Assembly: GCF_019966535.1 (NCBI RefSeq)
Contig: NZ_JAIMID010000018.1
Coordinates: 62,001 to 126,000, forward strand
DNA length: 64,000 nt
Source of the DNA: Mesobacterium pallidum
Lineage (GTDB): Bacteria > Pseudomonadota > Alphaproteobacteria > Rhodobacterales > Rhodobacteraceae
Direction of reading: 5' to 3'
Shown here one piece after another: positions 48,670 through 56,967 of this stretch. Every line of letters begins with the position of its first letter. Positions within the stretch are counted from its first letter, which is position 1. The position numbers were made by a program, and so were the translations under genes. The notes below the pieces were generated by a model. That model was not told where the DNA came from and did not search any database. It saw nothing but the letters and a program-made list of their open reading frames with translations.

Positions 48670-49749
48670 TCAGGCAGGCAGCCTATTCGATGTCTGAAGT
48701 TGGTCCAATGCGATGGCGACCAACCGGCGATCGAAGATCTTCAATTTGCGCTGTCCAGCGGCTTCCCCACCAGCCCAACCCTTGAGACCTTCCATCACTT
48801 CCTCAACAGTCGGTTCGATATCGTCGTGCTGCATCATCCAGTCGACAGTTGCCAGAAGTTCCATGCCGAGAGGCGACTCGAAGCCATCGATGGTGGCCGA
48901 AGCCCATTCCAGTACGCTTGAGAACTGCTTGCCTTCACCGGAGTTCAGATAGGCTTGCACCCGATCGTATTTGGCGTCGTTGAACCAAATGAGATCCATG
49001 GGATCGGCATCCGCGAGGCGTTTGTCGCACCGGAGATAACTGCCGTCGAGACTATCGAGCAGCTTCGTCAGGTTATGCGAATAAGGTCCGTACTTGTTGG
49101 CTTGGAACCTGAACTTGAGCGCATCGGCCCCCCCGAACCGCATCACGCCGCGCTCGAGGAACCAACCTAGCTTCTGGACCTCCAGAATCGAGCACTCAAT
49201 CCCAAGGAGAGAGTACCGACGCACCATCTCAGCTACCAGTGCGCGTGCCGGGGTCAGTTTCTCGACACCGGTGCGCTTGGCGACATTCTGATACTTGGAA
49301 GTCGGCTCGTAGACGATGGCGTTGACCCCATCTAGATCCGCCAATGACGCCTCGATAAGTGGACGCACATCGCTCCAGTCGAGGCCGCCATTCCCGCAGC
49401 CGAGTGGCGGAATTGCAATTGAATGAATTCTCTTCTCTCGAATTACTCGGACAAGATCCTTCAATCCATCCTCGACCCATTCGATCTTGGTTTTGACTCG
49501 CCAATGGGTCTTAGTCGGGAAATTGATGATCCAGCGCGGCCCGAAGAGTTCCTTGTTCTCGGTAACGAACATTTTCCCAATACGCACTTCGCCCGCATCG
49601 CAGGCGCGCGCATAGGCTTCGAAGTTTCTTGGGAATTGCTCCTTGAACATCAGGGCAATTCCTTTGCCCATGATTCCGACCGTGTTCACGGTGTTCACCA
49701 CCGCGTCAACGTCGGCTTCAAGAAGATTGCCCTGCGTGTAAGTTACCAT
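48670..49749 (-). CDS. darG: DarG-like antitoxin (macro-domain ADP-ribosylglycohydrolase)
   Basis: A 359-residue antitoxin. Residues 1-155 form a macro domain: GNLLEADVDAVVNTVNTVGIMGKGIA and the IAIPPLGCGNGGLDW loop. The C-terminal part (EVQKLGWFLERGVMRFGGADALKFRFQANKYGPYSHNL) is the DarG C-terminal domain. The macro domain removes the ADP-ribose that DarT adds to thymidines in DNA; the C-terminal part probably binds and blocks the toxin. It overlaps darT by one base (TGATG), the usual coupled order toxin-antitoxin. DarTG also acts in phage defence. Confidence 0.92.
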   Translation of the reverse strand: MVTYTQGNLLEADVDAVVNTVNTVGIMGKGIALMFKEQFPRNFEAYARACDAGEVRIGKMFVTENKELFGPRWIINFPTKTHWRVKTKIEWVEDGLKDLVRVIREKRIHSIAIPPLGCGNGGLDWSDVRPLIEASLADLDGVNAIVYEPTSKYQNVAKRTGVEKLTPARALVAEMVRRYSLLGIECSILEVQKLGWFLERGVMRFGGADALKFRFQANKYGPYSHNLTKLLDSLDGSYLRCDKRLADADPMDLIWFNDAKYDRVQAYLNSGEGKQFSSVLEWASATIDGFESPLGMELLATVDWMMQHDDIEPTVEEVMEGLKGWAGGEAAGQRKLKIFDRRLVAIALDQLQTSNRLPA

Positions 49750-50390
49750 CAGAAATACCAGCCCGGTCGCGCCACGATCTTGAGATCGAGCCCAACCTCC
49801 TCCCGTTGCCGTTCGAGTGTTCCTTTTTCGTTCTCACTCAGACAAACTATGCCTGCAAGGTGCTCAACTGGCAAGTGCCTGTGCACCAGCGCCTCGGCCT
49901 GGTAGCGGTCTGTCTTTTCAGGATCATCAACATCGCGTTTGAAGTCCCTACGCTGCAGGATGCCCCAGTCGATCTTGTCGAGGTCGTCGAGCGAGGTGAA
50001 GAACTGCGCCGTCTGGAGGTATGCATGACGATCCGAGAACACGGTCGCTATGCCTCGATCCGCGAGCCCACGAAGTGACGACGCCATGATCACGATCTCC
50101 GCGTTCGGGAACTGACGAATTCCTCCGTAACCAGTCTTGATGTTGTACATCATCATCGAAAATGGCGTGAAATAGAACGGTATGTAGTCTGATAGCGTTC
50201 CACCCGGGGGCACCGGAACATTCCGTGCCGTCCGACGCTGAATCAGTTCAAGGTTCCCAATTCGCATGAAATTCGGGTCCTGCACACCGGAATTCTTGCA
50301 ATGAAGCCCATGTCTGAGGATCCACGTCACATTGTTGATGTGCGTGATCCTGAAGATCAGTGCTTTTTCGGCGGTCAAGTTGTTTGCCAT
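49749..50390 (-). CDS. darT: DarT-like toxin (DUF4433 DNA ADP-ribosyltransferase)
   Basis: A 213-residue toxin of the DUF4433 family. It has the start MANNLTAEKALIFRITHINNVTWILRHGL, the conserved DYIPFYFTPFSMMMYNIKTGYGG region and the C-terminal YQAEALVHRHLPVEHL motif with the catalytic Glu (in QAEAL). DarT transfers ADP-ribose from NAD+ onto thymidine in ssDNA and blocks replication. ATG 50390 opens the family domain; a farther upstream start at 50495 lacks family similarity. Composition is more A+T-rich than the backbone. The IS30-like element lies about 270 bases upstream. Confidence 0.92.
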   Translation of the reverse strand: MANNLTAEKALIFRITHINNVTWILRHGLHCKNSGVQDPNFMRIGNLELIQRRTARNVPVPPGGTLSDYIPFYFTPFSMMMYNIKTGYGGIRQFPNAEIVIMASSLRGLADRGIATVFSDRHAYLQTAQFFTSLDDLDKIDWGILQRRDFKRDVDDPEKTDRYQAEALVHRHLPVEHLAGIVCLSENEKGTLERQREEVGLDLKIVARPGWYF

Positions 50391-50659
50391 GTCTCGATAT
50401 GGATATATTTTGGGCCAACTGCCCTCAAGATGCTGTATAGTGGCCGGCGCTGTCGAGCACCTAGCCGATTGACTGCTTCGCAAAACACTTGCCATTCGGC
50501 CTTCGCACGAACCCCAACCAATGGCGGTGGCCAGAGCCGGATGTCCACTCCCGCCTAGGCGCTGAACCTTCTCGCACCAGCAGAGAAGGTCGGCTTCTTG
50601 CGTGTATTACATAAAACGGATTATCAGTTTTTTTATAAAGGCGCGGTGGAATCACATCC
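50391..50659. other. Upstream region of darT
   Basis: 269 bases with no gene. It contains a perfect 8-bp inverted repeat ACCTTCTC/GAGAAGGT (50566-50573, 50583-50590) and an A+T-rich tract, including a run of T near 50630. It should carry the darT promoter and ends at the left limit of the IS element. Confidence 0.45.
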
Positions 50660-51743
50660 GAAGTGCAAATTCTGTATCAAAACAGAACGTTGCATGGAGA
50701 CTTATGAATGGGACGCTGCTACCCTCACCTGAGTTTGGAAGAACGTCGTAAGATCGACAAGTGGCGAGAAGCCAAAATGCCGGTTCCAGAGATTGCGGAT
50801 CGGCTGGGTCGCGCCCCGTCAACGATCTATCGCGAGCTGAAGCGGAATCGCTACGACGATAAGGAACTGCCGGAGCTGAACGGTTACTACTGCATGACGG
50901 CACAGGCGAAGTACGAGAAGCGCCGCGCCATTCATCGCAAGATGGTCGTTCATCCTGAACTGAAGGAAGCAATCGAGGATCGATTGAAGGCTGGCTGGTC
51001 GCCCGAACAGATTGCAGGCCGGATGCGGCTTGAACGCCACCCGATCCGCGTAAGCCACGAGACCATCTATCGGTTCGCCTATTCCAAGGATGGCCGCGAC
51101 GAACAGTTCTATCGGCACCTTCCCGAACATCGCCGTCGTCGCAGACCGCGCGGCCACCGCAGGCACAACCGCACCCACATCTTCGACGCGCAGAGCCTGT
51201 CACACAGGCCTGAGAGCATCTCTGAGCGTGCCGAATTCGGCCATTGGGAGTGCGATCTGATGATGTTCCGCAAGGAGCATGGAAAGGTGAATGTAACGTC
51301 GCTGGTTGAACGCGTGAGCCGGTATGCCGTCGTCATGCGGAATGAAGATCGCCAATCCAAACCGATCATGGAGGCGCTGATCCAGGGCCTGGCCCCCCTG
51401 CCTGCAGACGCGCGTCAATCGATCACCTTCGACCGCGGCACCGAGTTCTCAGCCTGGAAGCATCTCAAGGCCGGGATCGGCGCGGATGCGTGGTTCTGTG
51501 ATCCGCAAGCGCCGTACCAAAAGGGCACCGTGGAAAACACAAACAACAGATTGCGGAAGTATCTTCCTCGTTCAACCGAACCGACGGGGCTGACAAATCG
51601 ATATTTGAGGTCGATTTGCCATCGCCTCAATTCCACGCCGCGCAAGTGCCTCGGCTACCAGACGCCAGCGGAGGTCTTCGATGCCAAGCTCATGGATATC
51701 CAGAACCGCATGAAGTAAACAGCCACGTCAGTCTTTGCGCTTC
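50660..51743 (+). mobile_element. IS30-family insertion sequence
   Basis: About 1.08 kb around the transposase gene. Imperfect terminal repeats are proposed: GAAGTGCAAATTCTGT (50660-50675) against TCAGTCTTTGCGCTTC (51728-51743), matching in 12 of 16 positions when one is inverted. The exact ends and the target duplication are not certain. Confidence 0.6.
50708..51718 (+). CDS. IS30-family transposase
   Basis: A 336-residue transposase. The N-terminal HTH (LSLEERRKIDKWREAKMPVPEIADRLGRAPSTIYRELKRN) is characteristic of IS30. The catalytic DDE triad is Asp183 (HWECDLM), Asp242 (FDRGTEF) and Glu276 (KGTVENTNN) with the 33-residue D-E spacing of the family. No frameshift or stop interrupts it, so the element may be active. 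It inserted between darT and the mobilisation region. Confidence 0.95.
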   Translation: MGRCYPHLSLEERRKIDKWREAKMPVPEIADRLGRAPSTIYRELKRNRYDDKELPELNGYYCMTAQAKYEKRRAIHRKMVVHPELKEAIEDRLKAGWSPEQIAGRMRLERHPIRVSHETIYRFAYSKDGRDEQFYRHLPEHRRRRRPRGHRRHNRTHIFDAQSLSHRPESISERAEFGHWECDLMMFRKEHGKVNVTSLVERVSRYAVVMRNEDRQSKPIMEALIQGLAPLPADARQSITFDRGTEFSAWKHLKAGIGADAWFCDPQAPYQKGTVENTNNRLRKYLPRSTEPTGLTNRYLRSICHRLNSTPRKCLGYQTPAEVFDAKLMDIQNRMK

Positions 51744-51839
51744 ACCGTGAGTCCACACGCTGAAATCAAATGAGAAAGCGACCCTTCTCCGGCTTCTCCC
51801 GAGGATTCAACCTGTGTGTCGTCGCTCAGCTGGGCGAGC

Positions 51840-52010
51840 CTACGCCGCCGCCTCGATCGGTTCGTACAGCACGCTCTGCACCTCGCCATCGAACCAGGCG
51901 GGCTGGAGGTCGCCGTTGTCCCATTCGTAGAGGTAACCGACCAGTTCGCCGGAGGTCTTGGAGAGGATCCGCATGATGGGTGTGCCGGTCAAACGCGGGG
52001 CTTGGGACAT
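51840..52010 (-). CDS. Small 56-residue protein of unknown function
   Basis: A short gene with ATG 52010 behind AGGAGAGCAGA. It encodes a 56-residue peptide with TPIMRILSKTSGELVGYLYEWDNGDLQPAWFDG as the core, a small beta-rich domain with a WFDGE-type loop. It has strong codon character and a good ribosome-binding site. It is not recognised, but similar short genes are common near plasmid transfer genes. Confidence 0.65.
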   Translation of the reverse strand: MSQAPRLTGTPIMRILSKTSGELVGYLYEWDNGDLQPAWFDGEVQSVLYEPIEAAA

Positions 52011-52180
52011 TCTGCTCTCCTCTGAACTCGTTATGCAAAGCGATTGATCTGTAGCGCTGTCACATTCTTGTCGGGGTCTTAGGAGCGTTATGCTGCACCT
52101 GCAACATGCAATTTGCGGTTGATAGGCGCATCGCGAAGATTCTCGCCACAGAACGGCAAAAAATCGCGCGAATTCAGGGT
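52011..52180. other. Intergenic, no feature seen
   Basis: 170 bases separating the 56-residue gene from the VirC2-like gene; no hairpin or promoter is convincing. Confidence 0.3.
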
Positions 52181-52831
52181 CTAATCCTCGACCAAAGTCT
52201 CGGTCGCGGCGTCCCCGGGAGGCGAATCTTCGCTCTGTGCCGCAGCATCAGCCAGTTCAGTAAGGATTCTGTCGATCTCCTGCCAGACCAGCGGCTCGAG
52301 TTGACCGCGGACCAGTGACCACTTGCTGCAGACGTCGAGCGGGTCCTCGGTGGCCATGATCGCGGTCAGGGCCTCCTCATCCACGGCCACGGTCGTGCGC
52401 ATCCGCCAAGAAGACGGTTTCGCAGTCCGGTGGTGTGCCGACGGAACAAACTCCGGTTCCAGTTGCCAGTGCTTTGTCGCGCGCCTCAGCGCGGCCCGGA
52501 CGACATGGGCCGGATTGATGCCGCAGGCGTTCAGGGCGGCTGACTGGCGCTCCAGAGCTGTCACCCGCACATCCACCTTCCGGGTCCGCGCGGATTGAGG
52601 CTGCGGAGCAACTGGCGAAGGCTCCGCGGTTGCGGAAACTGTTTCGGCATGGGGCGCTGGTGTCCGTTCGGGCGTAGTAAGCTTTGAACCCTCGCCCGCA
52701 GGTGCCTGTTCGATTACTTCAAGGTCCAGCCGGGCTTCCTCGCGAGGTTGCGGTTCGATGGGCGCAGCGATCTTCAGACCCGCGGCATAGTCGAGGTCCG
52801 GTCGCGTGATGGTCGGGATCTTCTTTCGCAT
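52181..52831 (-). CDS. VirC2-like ribbon-helix-helix protein
   Basis: A 216-residue protein with a Pro/Glu-rich N-terminal linker (residues 25-80) and a ribbon-helix-helix domain near 88-122 (RKVDVRVTALERQSAALNACGINPAHVVRAALRRA). It lies four bases downstream of a ParA-like gene, matching the VirC1-VirC2 order of transfer regions, where VirC2 binds DNA near the origin of transfer. ATG 52831 starts the protein; open sequence upstream is inside parA. Assignment to VirC2 rests on RHH plus gene order. Confidence 0.65.
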   Translation of the reverse strand: MRKKIPTITRPDLDYAAGLKIAAPIEPQPREEARLDLEVIEQAPAGEGSKLTTPERTPAPHAETVSATAEPSPVAPQPQSARTRKVDVRVTALERQSAALNACGINPAHVVRAALRRATKHWQLEPEFVPSAHHRTAKPSSWRMRTTVAVDEEALTAIMATEDPLDVCSKWSLVRGQLEPLVWQEIDRILTELADAAAQSEDSPPGDAATETLVED

Positions 52832-52835
52832 CGCG

Positions 52836-53555
52836 TCAGGCCGCGAGGACGTTGTTGAGGATGTCGGTCGCTTCCTCCAGCGCCTCGACCATGTGGCGGA
52901 CATGGGGACGCATCAGCGGGTTCGGATCGGTCTGCTTCTGCAGCGCGATGGCATACAAGAGCCCCTTCTCGTCCATTTCCTTGTAGGCGTTCCGGCGCAG
53001 CATCACGGTCTCGATGAGAGGGAACATCCCGATGGCACTCTCGATCAGCGCCGCATCCGCCTTGGTGGTCTTCGGGTCGACCATGTTCAGGACAACATGA
53101 TGCCGGGGCAGCGCGGAAGCGTCGTCGACGCGCGCGGCGAGCTGCCGGAACCAATCCACTGTCTGTCCACCCACGTCGAAATCCGAGATCGAGAGCATGA
53201 CCGGGGTGACGATGTGATCGGCGAGCACCGCGATCTCGTCTGACCATTCGGCCCCTACCCCGGCGGTGTCGATGAAGATGAAATCCGCCGAGCCGTCCAC
53301 GTAGATCTGCTCGATCATCCGGTCGACGTCGCCCACGCTCCCGGCGACCGACGAGCGTAGCAGAGGCGAGCTATACCCTGCCCCTTCGGCGCGCGCGTGC
53401 CAGGACGACAGCACGCCGGTGCTGTCGGTATCGATGAGCATCACCCGGCGCCCGGCTGCGACGGCCGCGCTGATCAGGGCGCGGGAGAGCGTGGTCTTGC
53501 CACTCCCCCCTTTCCGGGCCATCGCGGCGATTACCACGAGGTTGTCGTTGGGCAT
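52836..53555 (-). CDS. ParA/VirC1-like ATPase of the transfer region
   Basis: A 239-residue MinD/ParA ATPase with the deviant Walker A motif ARKGGSGKTTLS (residues 13-24), the IDTD switch, and IFIDTAGVGAEWSD. Unlike RepA it has no N-terminal HTH. VirC1-type ATPases increase T-DNA or plasmid transfer by recruiting the relaxosome to the coupling protein. ATG 53555 begins at the Walker A region; the open frame to 54179 is within a repeat-rich non-coding stretch and is discarded. It forms a unit with the RHH gene. Confidence 0.85.
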   Translation of the reverse strand: MPNDNLVVIAAMARKGGSGKTTLSRALISAAVAAGRRVMLIDTDSTGVLSSWHARAEGAGYSSPLLRSSVAGSVGDVDRMIEQIYVDGSADFIFIDTAGVGAEWSDEIAVLADHIVTPVMLSISDFDVGGQTVDWFRQLAARVDDASALPRHHVVLNMVDPKTTKADAALIESAIGMFPLIETVMLRRNAYKEMDEKGLLYAIALQKQTDPNPLMRPHVRHMVEALEEATDILNNVLAA

Positions 53556-53599
53556 CTGGGTATCTCCAGCAAAAATGGTGAAACGTCGCAAAACGATTG

Positions 53600-53925
53600 C
53601 CACGTCGGTATCCTGACCGTTTGTGGACGTCAAGCATTGCGCGGGTTGCGCGAGACGGGAGACAGCCGGCGCGTCGCACTCGCCGGGATGCAGATCGCAC
53701 GCAACAGCCGACGCGGAACGTGTTGCGTGAAGCAGGCAGCGTCGCGCGGTCGGCGTGTGGCGCGGCGCACTCGACGTGCGACGGGCGCCAGACGCCAGAC
53801 CGCATCCCGCAGAAGACGGCACGCAGAGGACGGGATACGGGCCGCGGAACGCGGAAGACGGGACGCGAAGCGCATCTCGCGGGCTGCAGAATGCAGCACG
53901 CGGGATGCACTCCACAGAGGACGTC
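53600..53925. repeat. Degenerate short-repeat tract upstream of the transfer genes
   Basis: Roughly 300 bases composed of diverged GC-rich copies of a short motif, CGTCCTCTGCG/CGCGGAACGCGGAAGACG-like, giving open frames rich in Arg, Ser and Pro on both strands but no believable protein. The tract lies between the ParA-like gene and the oriT candidate. Confidence 0.55.
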
Positions 53926-54011
53926 AAATCGCCCCTGCAGGGCGATTTTCTACATTGAGTACAAGCCCTTATGACCGACTCCACTTGCGTTGGGAGTAGG
54001 CGGGCTTGTAC
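53926..54011. other. Candidate origin of transfer (oriT)
   Basis: Two inverted repeats lie directly upstream of mobC: AAATCGCCC/GGGCGATTT (53926-53934, 53940-53948), and GTACAAGCCC (53959-53968)/GGGCTTGTAC (54002-54011), the latter enclosing an ACTCC/GGAGT inner stem. Nested inverted repeats next to mobC and relaxase are the usual oriT layout. No nic sequence of a known family could be identified. Confidence 0.5.
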
Positions 54012-54044
54012 GAAGTTGGCAAGAAATAGGAACGTATACTTCAT

Positions 54045-54632
54045 ATGCCCAAAGCCCGACGCCTGACCGACGAGGAGCGCTCGAAGATCGTCCGAGAGCG
54101 GGCGAAGGGCGTTCCTGCGAGCGATCTCGCTGTGCGCTTTGGGGTGAGCCCGAAGACGATTTACAACGTCCTCAGCCACGGCCGTTCGGTGAAGTCGGCC
54201 AACGGAAGCCGGTCTCGCGTTCTGACAATGCGCGTGTCAGAAGCCGACCTGCGCCGGTTCGACGCGGCGCTGTCGCGACGCGGGATCGCGCACCGCTCGG
54301 ATGCCATGCGTCGTCTGATGCTGGCGGCTGAAGGTGTCTTCCTGCCCGACGACGAGATGTGCGACGAGTTGCGCAGCCTCGGCGCCGCACTCAACCGGGT
54401 CGGCAACAACGTGAACCAGATCGCGCGACGTCTGAACGAGGCCAAGGTGCGTGGCGAGAGACTGTCCTACCCGGCCTCGAGTCACCGTGACGTCCGCGCC
54501 CTTGCGGGTCTGGTCTTCGATCTGGCCGACCAGGTCCAGGAGATGTCGCGTGCGCGGCGTAGCCTGCTGGACCTTGAGATCGGTTCTGCCCTGGCGGGCC
54601 TCGCCGCGAGGGATGCGAATGGCGCGGAGTGA
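54045..54632 (+). CDS. mobC: MobC-like mobilisation protein with N-terminal HTH
   Basis: A 195-residue DNA-binding accessory protein. Residues 5-45 form an HTH (LTDEERSKIVRERAKGVPASDLAVRFGVSPKTIYNVL). From about 60, a ribbon-helix-helix part (LTMRVSEADLRRFDAAL) leads to the MobC signature LGAALNRVGNNVNQIARRLNEA. MobC helps the relaxase open the DNA at the nic site. It is the first gene of the transfer unit, 34 bases after the oriT candidate. The relaxase gene overlaps its 3' end. Confidence 0.88.
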   Translation: MPKARRLTDEERSKIVRERAKGVPASDLAVRFGVSPKTIYNVLSHGRSVKSANGSRSRVLTMRVSEADLRRFDAALSRRGIAHRSDAMRRLMLAAEGVFLPDDEMCDELRSLGAALNRVGNNVNQIARRLNEAKVRGERLSYPASSHRDVRALAGLVFDLADQVQEMSRARRSLLDLEIGSALAGLAARDANGAE

Positions 54633-56967
54633 TCGGGCCCGGGGCATCGACCCGGCGCTCTTCGACCGCGGCTGGAGCCGGGTTTCGGGATCCTGGCAGG
54701 GGCTTTCAAAGGGCGCGCAGATGGTTCGGGCCGCACGCGGCTATTCGCCCGCGATCTTCAAGGCTATCTCGAAAGGGGGCTGCCACACCGGTGCGCAGCT
54801 CAGGGCTCAGCTCACCTATCTTACGACAAAGTCGACCCATATCCTCGACAGCCGCGGCACCCATGACGGGAAGAAGCAGCTCTCGGAGGCGGAGATCAAC
54901 CGAGTGGCGCGGCGGTTCGAGAACCAGTGGAACGAGCGCTACAGCCCCAAGCTTGGCCATACTTCGCATCTGCTGATGGCATTCCCGGTGGGGACCAGGG
55001 GTGAAGAGGTGCGCGATATCACCCAGGCGGTCTGCGAGAAGTTCTTCCAAGGTGAGGGGTCGCAATTCGACTATATTGCTGCAATACACCAAGATCGCGC
55101 GCATCCACATGCGCATATCGTTCTGAACCGCCGCAGCAAGGATGGCGAAATGTTCTTTCTCGGGAAGGATCATCACTTCAACTACGACGCCTTTCGCGAG
55201 GCGATGGTCGAAGCGGCCAGAGGACACGGGATCCGCCTTGAGGCGACGCGTCGTCTGGATCGCGGCGTCACGACCTACCGTGCCGAGATCGATGAAATCT
55301 ACAAGGCCCGCGACGAAGGCCGTCGCCCTGTCGAGCGCCAGAGAACCGGCGCTGACCTGGCGGCTGCGCTGGAAACTGTCCGAAGCAACGCTTTGATCTA
55401 CCGCGGGCTTGCGGCGGAGGCGTCACGCTCGAATTTCGAAGACGTGTCCGAGGCGCTCGAGAGGGCCAGCACCATCCTTGCCAGTGGCGGTCAGATTCAA
55501 TCTGACGGAGCCATCTACATGTCCCAAGACGAAGCAGCGTTCGACACGCTGATCACCGAGTTTTCTCAGAACATTCGCCAGATCGAGGCGGCGATCGACA
55601 GGGCGCCGGCGGCCGAGAGGCCGGTGATCGAGCGCAAGCTGACCGACGTTCTGGCCTCGGTCGCGCATTTGAACCCGCTTGGGGATCGCTCCGCCGCCCT
55701 GGTCGATGCTCCGTCCCGGGACGGAATCTATGCAAGGCCAAACGCCAGTGAAGATAACCTCGCGCGCCTTGACGATGGAGAGGTGGCACCAAAGCTGACG
55801 GAGGCGTTGCAAGGCACGGGCATCGACGCCGGGGCTGTGGCCGCGCGTTTGCGGGAAGGGGCAGGCAATGCCGCATTGGAACGCCAGTGGCTGGCGCAGG
55901 ACCTGCAGGCGATTGCCAAGGAAGGGGGACTCGATCTGGAGAAACCAGTGGACCGGGAAGAAGCACTCGACCGGCTGGAAGCCGTTCATGTTCGGTTGGG
56001 CGATGTCCTGACCGATGTACGCGTCCTGCGCGCGCCAACCGAGGTCGACGAGATGGATGACGCTGAGGCAGCGCTTGGTGAGGGGTTGACGACACCAGAG
56101 CGTGATCTCGCAAACGACGGGCCAGACATTTTTGCCCCATCGGAGCGGCAGGAGTTCAGATCGCTGGTGGCGCAGTTCCGCCGGACGGATTTCGATCATC
56201 CATTCTCAGACGACCCGTCTGTAAGGCGGGCGGGCGCCGTGGAGGTGGAAGAGGCCCGCGCCGCGTTCGACGCCTACGCGCAGAGATCCCCGCAGCATGC
56301 CGAACTGGCGTCGATGGCCTGGGACCAGATGACCGACAGCCGAAAGCCGCCGCAATACGCGGTATCGGAACAGGACCGCACGCTTCATGCTGGCGACATG
56401 GACCTCGCCTTGCGGGATCCTTCGGATCATCTCGGTCCGATTACCGAAGAGCTCCGCACCCTCGCCCGCTGTCGCACGGAGATGCCGGATGATGAGTTCG
56501 GGCACGCCGTCCAGGACGAAATCAACCACTTTCGTTCGCTCGGCGCGTCGCGCGCCTATATCAGCGAGCGCAGTTTCGAGATCGAGGACCAGGCGCGACA
56601 GGACTACGCCGAGCGCCGGTATCTGGAAGAGACCGCGCCAACGGTCATGGCCTTTGTGCGGAACGCCGACGCCGGGGATCCGATATCCGAGGCAGAGCGA
56701 AATGACATCGTCCGGCAGGTCAACGAACGGCTAAGCCCCGACGCAATCGACGCACTGCGGACCGGCAACGCAGAAGTCCTCGACAAGTTCACTGAGGATC
56801 CGCTCCGCCAACTGGAACTTGCCAAGACCTACCTCCAGAGCAGCGAGGTCACTGCGCACGGCCCGGCGATGGAGCGCGTTCTCGATGCATTGGCCGAAGA
56901 GCAGATCGAGGCGCAGCGCGCGCGCCACGCCGCGGCACATGGCGAGAAGGGGATCACCCATGGATAA
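54619..56967 (+). CDS. Relaxase (VirD2-like, MOBP-type)
   Basis: A 782-residue relaxase. The N-terminal 200 residues hold the His motif AAIHQDRAHPHAHIVLN (His157 and His162-x-His164-x-His166), the metal centre for cleaving oriT, and FNYDAFREAM downstream. The large C-terminal part (about 580 residues) is helical and unrecognised, unlike compact VirD2. It nicks one DNA strand and leads it through the transfer channel. ATG 54619 or 54613 are both possible. Its start overlaps mobC and its 3' end overlaps the coupling protein gene by eight bases. Confidence 0.88.
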   Translation: MARSDRARGIDPALFDRGWSRVSGSWQGLSKGAQMVRAARGYSPAIFKAISKGGCHTGAQLRAQLTYLTTKSTHILDSRGTHDGKKQLSEAEINRVARRFENQWNERYSPKLGHTSHLLMAFPVGTRGEEVRDITQAVCEKFFQGEGSQFDYIAAIHQDRAHPHAHIVLNRRSKDGEMFFLGKDHHFNYDAFREAMVEAARGHGIRLEATRRLDRGVTTYRAEIDEIYKARDEGRRPVERQRTGADLAAALETVRSNALIYRGLAAEASRSNFEDVSEALERASTILASGGQIQSDGAIYMSQDEAAFDTLITEFSQNIRQIEAAIDRAPAAERPVIERKLTDVLASVAHLNPLGDRSAALVDAPSRDGIYARPNASEDNLARLDDGEVAPKLTEALQGTGIDAGAVAARLREGAGNAALERQWLAQDLQAIAKEGGLDLEKPVDREEALDRLEAVHVRLGDVLTDVRVLRAPTEVDEMDDAEAALGEGLTTPERDLANDGPDIFAPSERQEFRSLVAQFRRTDFDHPFSDDPSVRRAGAVEVEEARAAFDAYAQRSPQHAELASMAWDQMTDSRKPPQYAVSEQDRTLHAGDMDLALRDPSDHLGPITEELRTLARCRTEMPDDEFGHAVQDEINHFRSLGASRAYISERSFEIEDQARQDYAERRYLEETAPTVMAFVRNADAGDPISEAERNDIVRQVNERLSPDAIDALRTGNAEVLDKFTEDPLRQLELAKTYLQSSEVTAHGPAMERVLDALAEEQIEAQRARHAAAHGEKGITHG

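Noticed and set aside
53556..54179. Upstream extension of the ParA-like gene
   Set aside because: The extension lies in a degenerate-repeat tract and gives Ser/Arg/Pro-rich sequence; the Walker A motif follows ATG 53555 directly.
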